DNA from: Isoetes taiwanensis | Lineage: Eukaryota; Streptophyta; Lycopodiopsida; Isoetales; Isoetaceae | Direction of reading: 5' to 3' | Assembly (NCBI GenBank): GCA_021234155.1 | Contig: JAJEKV010000026.1 | Location: 3,599,259-3,663,258, forward strand | DNA: 64,000 nt | The notes under the pieces: model-generated | Seen by the model: the letters and a program-made list of their open reading frames with translations, nothing else | Databases searched by the model: none | What the model was told of the DNA's origin: nothing | Program-made: the position numbers and the translations under genes | In this document: positions 55,762-64,000 of the stretch, piece after piece | How the letters are laid out: every line of letters begins with the position of its first letter | Numbering within the stretch: position 1 is the stretch's first letter

Positions 55762-58040
55762 GCAAACGTTGCATGCTTTTTCTGGTGTGCATCATGATAT
55801 ATTATTGTGGGCAGCTGGGAATTATATTTTTGCTAGGCCAAGAGCAACATCAGGTACACTGTTTAAGCTAGATTACATAGACTAATACTTTTTATTGTGT
55901 TTCTTCTGTCCATCTAGCTTTAACCATGTATGCCCTGATTCAGACAATAAAGGAGCAGTTTGCCTTGAACCCAACATGAACAATAAGCCTCTACCTCGTT
56001 AATTGAAAGAATCTAGGTATTTTTGCCATCTTCAATTGATCTTATTGCTAATGTTGTAAACATTATGCTAAAGAGCTGATGTTTGACGTGCTCTGATTTT
56101 GCTTGCATCTGATATGATGTCCTCTTAAATACAAGTGCAACAACTTCTAGAGTTTTATTTAGATATGTATTCAGATTGAAAATGACTGGAGAATAGGCAG
56201 TTTCTACAAAAAAGGCTTGCAAGGAACCTATTAGGCTTGAAATAATTATTATTTGTTATGTTGGATATGTGTACATGTGGTCCATGGCAATCAATCTTCC
56301 AATTGATTGTGTGCGTTTCCATACCAGTCTATATTTCCTTCAGCAAAATGGGCTCTTCCATTCCATTCTATATCCCCTACTCCAAAATGTCTAAGGTTGT
56401 TTTTCAGCTCTCGGCTTTTTATTGTCATGTTATGCTAATGTAGCTATTTGGATTTATTTTTCTTTCAACTCTAACAAAGAGGTCGTTACCAAAGCCTTAT
56501 GCATTATTTGAGTCAGAAACGTGGCTTTGGCTTTCGAACCAATATTGCAAATATGGATTTGCCAATAGCTCTGGATTGATTATCTCTGGCACATTTGTGT
56601 TTGCATGTGCATGCGTTTGCACAAAGGCACAAGTGCTGTCATTTTTACATGTCGCATGAAGCAAGCATAATGTTCAAGGATTCATGCGACATTATACCAA
56701 GGATTTGCTATGAACTATCAGCCTCCAAAGCTAAATCTTTAGGGATAAAAGAAACTGAGATCATGCAATTGGATTTGCTTATTTAAAAATTTGGATGGCT
56801 CTACATATGAGTATTGTATCCGAGTAGAATAGCATCTTTGTTGTCAGTATACGTTGTTGGTTCCCATCAGTTCTTGCTTTAAGACAAAGCTCATATTTTT
56901 CCTTTGGAAATTTGTTTCTGGGTTTTCATTTCCCTCTTGCCATTTTTTTTTAACAGATTGAAGCTGCAAGCAAAGTTACATTGAATGAAGAGTAATGCCC
57001 TAACTATTAGGCCGTCATAATGGGCACAATAGAATCAAGCATCATAGTACTGAATCATGCAGGCAGTTGAATCGAAAGCCTCCTTTATGATATAGCATAT
57101 CTTATGGATTCTATGGTGCATGAAATTGCACAGACAGAAGTAGACATGTCAGATTTGGAAGAGATTGGTTGGTCTTATATGCACAGATGGCTGACTTCGT
57201 GAAAGAAATTAGTAGTGATGATATGGATATACGAGGTATAATACTAATTTTCTGCAGAGTTAAATCTTTCCAAAGTGCATCAAGCTTCTAGCAAAATAGA
57301 AAAGGAACATAAGGACAAGGGGGCCGGAAGAACTTTATTGCGAAACTGCTATTTGTAAGTCTTGGGGCTTCTTCCCTTTTGAATTTTGGATATAGTCATT
57401 AGCAGACTGTTGCTTCTAGAAGTATACTTCTGTGATTCTAAAACATTCTTTAGAAAAGTTAATGAAATATAAGCACCTGCTTGAGGATTTGTTTTGATTC
57501 AAATATTCTTTAGGGGTTGTTTTTGACATTTAGTTCTCTTGCAATAACCATGACCATTTTCCTCAACTGGAAATGATTGGAATAAATTTTGCTTTTTGAG
57601 CTAAAACTATGCTGATCATCGACATCTTATCCTAATGAGCATAGGTGCTTTGCTACAAGCAGGTTCGCATTTATCTCCTTTTATTTTTTCCCTTTTTAGG
57701 TTTCAATCTCAAGCTTCAAGTAGATGTGATATTTGCATTTGTGAACTACATCTCATATCAAGCTGGCATATTCTTTCTGTGCAGATCCACATAGAGAAGA
57801 AAATGATTTGATGTTGTAAACTATCTTCAGGTATGCGTCGAGATTTATTCTATATTGCTCTTTTATAGTGTTGACGGCTTTCATGCTACATTGTATTAGC
57901 AAGTTATTAAACCATAGTTTTGTTACTACTATATAGATTATGGAATGGAAGATTTCTGTTCTTTTCACCTTTCTAAAATAGGTTTTTAAAGGGCATGTGC
58001 AGTGCTATTCTATGCATGTATATACTAAGCCTGGATTTAC
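55762..58040. other. Mostly non-coding; one weak exon-like segment near 57185-57234
   Basis: The words MADFVKEISSDDMDIR are encoded on the plus strand from about 57187 and stop at a GTATAA donor, which resembles a short first exon. No partner exon could be joined with confidence. Confidence 0.2.
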
Positions 58041-58944
58041 TCTTCCAAGTTCTCAACTCCTTAGCTTCTATGGTACATTATGATTGTAGCTTATGCGCTC
58101 CAGGGACAATTCAAAAATGCTCTTGAGCTCTTTCCAGCATATGCCAGAATAGCTTGTGGAATGCTTTGCCTGCAGAATTTTCAAAACATGGCTATCTTAA
58201 TGAAGCCCTTTAATTGTTACAGCAAAAGTCCAACAAGGATGCTATTTCTATGTTATATTGTTATATCATGGCATACACCCAGCTGGGTTATCTAAAAGAG
58301 GCAATTAAACTTTTTAACTCTATGCCTGATAGGACTTTTGCCTCATGGAATAATATTCTTGCAGCTTATGTCCAGCATGGTCTGGTCAAGAGGCCAAGTT
58401 GTTCTTTTAACAAATGCCTGGAAAGGGATGTGGTTCCTGACCCATGGATTTGAGTTAGATATTGTGGTAGGTAGTTCTTTAATCAATATATATGGAAAGT
58501 GTGGAAGCTTAGAAAATGCACGAGGGGTGTTTGACAAAATGCATACCAGGAATATTGTTGCTCGGATGTCATGATTGCAATATATGTTCAGCATGGGCAT
58601 GGAGAAGTGTTAAAGATGGTTCTTACTGCTTTGCTCTCACTGCTTTGTTTTGTGCCTTCTGGTCAGCATCTGAGTACAACACTAATTGGAATCATTATAA
58701 TTCCATGGTCAATCTTTTGGGGAGAGCATTGAAGTTGGATGAAGTAGATTTATCTATTACTAGCATGGCATTCGAAGCTGATACAATACTATGGATATCC
58801 CTTTTAGGTTTGTGCAGAAATAATGGTCATGTGAGACTCGGAGAGCAGGCTGTAGAAAACCTTTTGAAGGTAGATCCTGAAAGTTTTGCACCATATGTTT
58901 CGTTATCCGGGATCTATGTTGTAGCTGGTCATCAAAATGAATAA
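58041..58944 (+). pseudogene. PPR protein (PLS/E type) pseudogene
   Basis: Four frame blocks in order give a C-terminal PPR protein: MIVAYALQGQFKNALELF; then YTQLGYLKEAIKLFNSMPDR and TFASWNNILAAYVQHG; then FELDIVVGSSLINIYGKCGS and LENARGVFDKMHTRNIV; then HYNSMVNLLGRALKLDEVDL, WISLLGLCRNNGHVRLGEQA and VENLLKVDPESFAPYVSLSG, which is the E domain. At least three frameshifts separate them. The open frame stops 10-20 residues after the E motif, so no DYW deaminase domain is present. Intact relatives act in organellar RNA editing; this copy is dead. Confidence 0.82.
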
Positions 58945-58983
58945 AAAATTTGAGAAGTATTGTCGAAGCCCGAGACCATAGAT

Positions 58984-59037
58984 ATGACATTTTGTAAGTA
59001 AGTGGTGGGAATGACATTTTGTAAGTAAGTGGTGGGA
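58984..59037 (+). repeat. Two-copy 27-bp tandem repeat
   Basis: ATGACATTTTGTAAGTAAGT followed by GGTGGGA occurs twice back to back without change. Confidence 0.92.
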
Positions 59038-59204
59038 ATTGATAGTGAGGCTCCATGGAGTACATCAGCGAAGCTCTATGGAGCATGTCTAAGGGCAGAA
59101 AGATAATGCAATATTGTGCATGGCTACACGTTTGGAACACAAGCTAAGTATTTGGGGCAAACCAGCATTGTGGAGCTTTTTGCATGAGCAGCACAAGAAT
59201 TCAT

Positions 59205-59408
59205 TTAACGTTTTCTATTCATGTCAAAAAATCATACTAATAAATATAGCAGCAACTGAGTTCATTAACTTTTCTTCCTTTGGATGCATGCAAGCTGTGT
59301 TTTAACGTTTTCTATTCATGTCAAGAAATCATACGAATAAATATAGCTGCAACTGAGTTCATTAACTCTTCTTCCAAATTTAGTTTATTGGATGCATGCA
59401 AGCTGTGT
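59205..59408 (+). repeat. Two-copy tandem repeat, 97 and 107 bp
   Basis: TTAACGTTTTCTATTCATGT through GGATGCATGCAAGCTGTGT is repeated at 59205-59301 and 59302-59408. The second copy carries a small internal insertion (around AAATTTAGTTTATT). Confidence 0.9.
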
Positions 59409-60700
59409 AAGAGAATATAAGAAATAGAGAGAATATATTTGGGTTGCCATCTAAATATATACAGCACTAACCATCACTAACTTGAAGAAATGTTATCTTT
59501 TCATTCTTTGGGTTTGTATCAGGCTTGCTTTTGGCCATTTGCAATATGACAATTCAATTAAAATGTGACTTTACCCATGTACAATAATTAGATTTATTAG
59601 AGTTTGACTATTGTAAATAATTCTCAACTCCATAAGAGTATTTTATTTAATGAGAATTCGCCACACTTTGGTGGGAACCACACCCAACACAATCCAACGT
59701 ATTATCAGCCAATATTTGGAAACAGTACATTAACCCTTACAAGACCAATGCATGTTTGTCGTTGAGTTTCAACGAACATTTGATATTTCTTCTGTATTCG
59801 AGGAAGTCTTTTTTTTTGCATTTGTTTTATGGTTGGGAAAAAATTTCTACTAAATTCTTCAAAAATAACTAAATTTTCAACAAACAGAAACAACAATCCA
59901 CCTAAAAACCACGCAATAGATGGACATCTATACATGTCAACATGTGCCACCACATGTGCCTACTATTACACACATTTACTATTGCTCAACCATAGCCATA
60001 ACCTTATCAATCTACAACTTTGATTCCATTATGTATATCATTGCTACTTTACTTTTGCATAACATTATCCACCATCCAAGAAAATTAACAGACTATAGAT
60101 ACTATGAACATTTCATATGAATATAATCACAATCTTTCACCTCCCATTCTACATACACCCACCATAATTACATGTGTCTATGATGCCAATATCCAAATTT
60201 TTACTCCATTTGCTATTGCGTTGACTAATTAGATACATTATCTTTCATAAAACTCTAAACCATCTTAAGATCAATTAATACCTCTAACTCTAAGCAAACC
60301 ATGCCATGTGAATCCATCTATATATTTCATTATTTCAATCTATTTCATGCACGCACACATGGCTAATGCCCGACCTTTGGGGATTACATTTATAACTCTT
60401 TACTCTACAACGTCTATCCATTTTTTACGGTTGTTGAAATGAGTCATGCGTGCTCATTAGTAGGAGTTGCCTAGAACCAGGTATAAACGTGGAAATGCAT
60501 ATATAGAAGCAATAATACTTACCTCATGCTACACAAACACTGGATGGATGTATCAAGAAGTGTCTTTATATTGCACCATGGAAGAGAAGCTAAGGAACCT
60601 GGACTGAACTGGACATATCCCGATAAATTTAGAGTTGTTAGATTTATGGATGAGCAAAATGCTAGTGAAGCACTTAAGGAGATCAATGCATCTTATGTTT
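59409..60700. other. Intergenic, no feature seen
   Basis: AT-rich with ordinary short frames on both strands; no repeat or element ends found. Confidence 0.35.
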
Positions 60701-60703
60701 CAA

Positions 60704-60820
60704 GCTTGCTTGGGGGTGCGAATCTACATCTACCTTGCTCTCAAAGAGTATATAGCTGCTGGAAAGAATCTTCATGCTCTTTTAGCTTTGGAATCATCAT
60801 ATGGAATGTGCTTTGGAGGT
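60704..60820 (+). pseudogene. Possible PPR protein fragment
   Basis: One frame reads RIYIYLALKEYIAAGKNLHA followed by LLALESSYG, similar to the 'L.ACA....L..G..LHA.I...G' pattern at the beginning of plant PPR repeats. It is only about 38 residues with no supporting neighbour, so chance or another repeat family is possible. Confidence 0.25.
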
Positions 60821-61019
60821 GAGAGTGCAGCATAACTTTTGAAAACAATGGGCCAGCTCTTGAATGAGCAACTAGAGGCAGACCTCTTGATACAACTTTG
60901 TGACGCTTGGTTGCTAGATGACCTTACTGGTTTCCTGGCTGTAATTCATGATCCAGCATTTCATAATCACTTGGATCTTCATCTGCTTTCCAGATACCAG
61001 ATTCAAGTGGAAACTTAAG

Positions 61020-63154
61020 ATCTCTAATGTTAATAGTCAGGATGTCTTGTAGTCATTGGCAAGTTTGATATCATAAGGTGCACGATATAATTGCTTAATG
61101 CCCAATTGTTGGCGTAATTTGTCCATGATAAAATTGGCAATACTGCTTCCATCGATTTAGACATGATTGATTTGCTTAGTGCCCAAACATGGCATGCACC
61201 ATGGGTGTTGAAGTGGCCACGGCTCCTATGAGAACAATAAGCAACGATAACTGTTCCTGAAGAGCGGAACAGAGTTTGAGAATGGTGGATAGACTAAGGG
61301 GAATCTTGATTTTTGCAAGTTCCTCTTGAAGTGCCAAAGGGATCCTGGGTGCAGCGCTAGTGGTGTCCTTCGAGGCCGGCTCCATGGGTAAGGAGGCTGC
61401 AACTTCTTTTAAGAGTTTAACTTCGGTAGCAACATTGGAGTATGTACGAGTGCGTGGAGGCAACGTGGAGGCTGAATGTTCAGCTCCTCTACATTTGCGA
61501 GTGTTTGTCCTTCCGTTGCTTGCATGAGACGAAGGATGCTTTGTCAAACTTTGGGCATGACATGTGGCATGAGGTGGTCAAGGTCCAGCGCAAAATGGAC
61601 CGATTTACCTGGTAACTGGACTTGAACTTGAGGAAGTTGAGGGCACATCAAGTAGTATGGCCCCATTTTCTACAGTGATATCATTGGGCTTTAGCAGGAT
61701 CAAAAGATTGATATGAAGACTGGCCATATATACTACTGCAGCATTTGCGATGGTGCTCTTTGTACCTAGAAGACTATTTTTTGTCGGAAGGGCATGGGGT
61801 TAGCACGCATACATTCTTCTATAGTGTGATTGTACATATTGCACCGTTTGCAATGACGGGGGCCATTAGTAGAATTGCACTCGTTTAGCAAGACGGTCCT
61901 GATACTTACAAAGATGGCACCAGATTTTACTGCGATGTTGGGGCTAAGGAGTCACCGAGTTGTGAGTGACAGTCGTGGGAGGCATGAACGGGAGATCTAT
62001 TAGGGGAACATCTCTAGAAGATACATTGACAGAGTGATTCTCTAATTCGATAGCCTTAGTTAAGGACTTAGGTCACAAATACTCCGTCACGAGGCGAATT
62101 GCAGGAGGAAGGCCTTAGAGAAAACATACTAAGATTTTACTTTGCATGGGATATTCTTTGAATCTGCCCACAAGAATCAACAGACAGTCAGCAAAATCTC
62201 TAGCAGATTCCGTAGCCTATTGTTGAAGTTCATTGAGTGGTTTCAATAGTTGTTTATCATCATCCAGAGAACCATAGTGAGCAAGGAAAGCAGCTTTCAT
62301 GTCCGTCCAGCTCTGTTTCCAGTGGCTTTTATTTGCCATGAGCCATTCGTGAGGTGCAGCATGCAGCGTGGTGGAAAAAATATGAAACTTGATCTATAGT
62401 TGAGAGTGACCATTGAGAACTGTAAGTGCTTCAAACTCTTCCATGTGGGCTTGTGCACTTTGGTCCACGATGGGCTTGCCTTAGTGTTGCCAAAGATAGG
62501 GTATTAAAGTTACAGATTTAAGCCTGAAGCAAAAACTGAGGGGACAGTAGGAGGAGAAACATAGTGAGGTGGTGGCATGGGAATTTGAGAGTGCCAGGTG
62601 GTATGAGAAGTGGAAGGGCCTCTCGTGACTACAGCAGGGGGCATCATTGAAAACCCTAGAGGTGCCATGGTGGGAGCAATCTTGCTGTTTGGAATTGGTG
62701 GAATAGGGCGGCCCTCCGTATCGAGCGTGAGGTCACCAATATTGTAAACATTGACCGAATGAGGGAAACTCATTGACATAGGTGGGACCAAAAGAGAACC
62801 GAGAACATGCCATGTCATGTTGTAGTGATGTGTGGGTTGGAAGGGTACATGCATTGGCATGGTTGGAATGTGATCATAATTCTTTTTAGAGTTTGGAAAT
62901 ATGGTGGAGTTTGATGAACAGGGGGATTGTCGAGGTGAATGTCGTTGAGAACAATTTCGAAAATGCGTAGGGGACCCTAGACGTGAAGAGGTTTGAGGTG
63001 TCGGTGGAGCCGAATGGGCACAAGAACGTGGGCGACCACCTTCAATATCGCAACCTCCATAATAAGATTCACGAGTAGCATCGCTGGCTGAGGAGCTCTT
63101 CTTGAGTGAAAGTCTGGAAAGACATCTGAGAAGAAAATGACTAGGACTCGGCAA
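61020..63154 (-). pseudogene. LTR-retrotransposon gag and protease remains (Ty3/gypsy-like)
   Basis: On the minus strand a 214-codon frame (63154-62510) encodes a Ser/Pro/His-rich gag N-terminus. Below 62510, with several stops, come WLMANKSHWKQSWTDMKAAF, LAHYGSLDDDKQLLKPLNEL, SARDFADCLLILVGRFKEYP, which match the retrotransposon gag domain, then a Cys/His stretch (CHLCKYQDRLAKR) like a decayed zinc knuckle. The frame 61547-61176 is a linker. At about 61150 IDGSSIANFIMDKLRQQLGI has the Asp-Gly-Ser active-site shape of the retropepsin of plant gypsy elements, preceded directly by a stop. No reverse transcriptase is seen below 61 kb. The 5' LTR would lie at or beyond the right edge. Confidence 0.7.
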
Positions 63155-64000
63155 TCGGCGACAGTGTTTAGGGTCTGGATTTGGGAGAGTCTGGAGGACA
63201 ATCCTCAGTGAGAATTTTGGCTTCCAACAAATAACTCTTCTACGAGAAAGTTTCAGGCGGGCTATTCTAATAATAAGAGAAGCAGAAAACTAAGAACAAA
63301 AGGAATGAAATGAACTACAATCGAGAATGAGTGAAAATCTTGAATGATGACAGAGAATACATGAAATCTCCTAGAAGGAGGTGAGACAACCAAAATATGT
63401 CAGGACTTGTCTAAACTTCTAAGTCTAAACTTCTGATATATATATATACATTACAATGGCCTCTGGCACAAAATAGCAAAAAGATAGTCATTTTAGAGTC
63501 TTTAGTTACCTATCCCCAACATCATCGCTGACCATGCGAGTGCACTGCCATGATCTCTGGAACCATTATTGCCGTAATTTTGGCACTAAAGACTGACAGG
63601 CCATGGATTCCTTTATATCGTGGACTCTCTTGTTCTCTTCTTCTTAGTTAGCGTGACGTGGATGTTTGGCCTTTGCCTTTAGGCTCCTTTGTATACCTTA
63701 GAAATAGTCCTGTGCCTTTAGGCACGAGACTAACAACCCCATATCGATTTGAGAATTATAACTTGTTGTAAGAGCAGTGTCAAGATTGTGATATCGAGAC
63801 CACCATCTTGCCAGACGTACTGAAGCCACTCAACATAGTGATGCTGAGAAAATATTGAACTGAACAGAGTCAGCACCTTATCAGCACTGAGCACCGGCCT
63901 AACTAAGTAAGGGTTGTTATTGGTGGGCGATGGGTGAATGGCTAATACTTGCGCTCTTGGATATCGTTATGCATCCCCTTCTCTCCCTTTCTTGGTGCAA
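63155..64000. other. Right-edge sequence, possibly retroelement 5' region
   Basis: No gene. GTCTAAACTTCT is repeated at about 63412 and 63424, next to a TATATATATATA run (63439-63450). Hairpin words such as GTGCCTTTAGGCAC occur near 63712. If the gag relic belongs to an LTR element, this should contain its leader and LTR, but no LTR partner or primer-binding site could be identified inside the window. Confidence 0.3.

Noticed and set aside
1-64000. CRISPR arrays, rRNA genes, bacterial-type operons or organellar gene clusters
   Set aside because: None of the repeats has regular spacer structure, no rRNA core words were seen, and genes have nuclear-type introns.

Overview
The window looks like nuclear DNA of a land plant, most likely a seed-free vascular plant such as a fern. 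The evidence is GT-AG introns in several genes, plant-only families (a germin-like cupin, E-domain PPR proteins, a plant TPR protein), and very many degraded transposons of several classes, including a pogo/Tigger-type element with a psq-type HTH. The species assignment is inference; no sequence here proves it. There are no bacterial operons, no CRISPR array, no rRNA, and no tRNA I could support.

Gene content is low. The best genes are a germin-like protein at 15.3-16.1 kb (two exons, TATA box, one C-run frameshift near the end) and a multi-exon TPR protein at 32.5-39.7 kb (+ strand). The first eight TPR exons join in one open frame; the last exons carry stops and frameshifts. A minus-strand coiled-coil protein gene lies at 46.3-47.3 kb and is also damaged. 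PPR pseudogenes lie at 12.9-13.2 and 58.1-58.9 kb, with a doubtful piece at 60.7 kb. An LRR pseudogene lies at 50.8-51.3 kb.

Mobile elements dominate, and three have both ends mapped by eye. (1) A CACTA element at 17918-23578 has 26-bp terminal inverted repeats, TAA target duplications and clusters of short subterminal repeats, with no transposase recognised. (2) A pogo/Tigger-like element at 27557-31972 has inverted termini flanked by TA. It carries a broken transposase on the minus strand and a separate small intact ORF on the plus strand. (3) A non-autonomous Helitron at 53402-54580 (minus strand) has a canonical 5' TC end, 3' hairpin and CTAG end, inserted between A and T. Two copies of one foldback family (48.96-49.60 and 52.48-52.86 kb), a small inverted-repeat element (50.28-50.44 kb), a LINE reverse-transcriptase fragment (12.0-12.2 kb) and a decayed LTR-retrotransposon gag-protease region (61.0-63.2 kb, minus) add to this.

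Region by region: 1-8 kb is unassigned sequence whose two ends carry the same GGAAACCTAG-type repeat. 8.9-10.0 kb is a purine-strand simple-sequence block whose long ORFs are artefacts. 10-15 kb holds relics. 15-16 kb is the germin gene. 16-17.9 kb is repeats. 17.9-23.6 kb is CACTA. 23.6-27.5 kb is mostly empty with a diverged tandem repeat. 27.6-32.0 kb is the pogo element, ending about 540 bp before the TPR start codon. 32.5-39.7 kb is the TPR gene. 40-46 kb is intergenic with local duplications. 46-47 kb is the coiled-coil gene. 47.4-48.1 kb is very AT-rich. 48-55 kb is a cluster of small DNA elements. 55-60 kb is intergenic with a PPR relic. 61-64 kb is retroelement. I see no shared pathway linking the host genes; what unites the window is decay.
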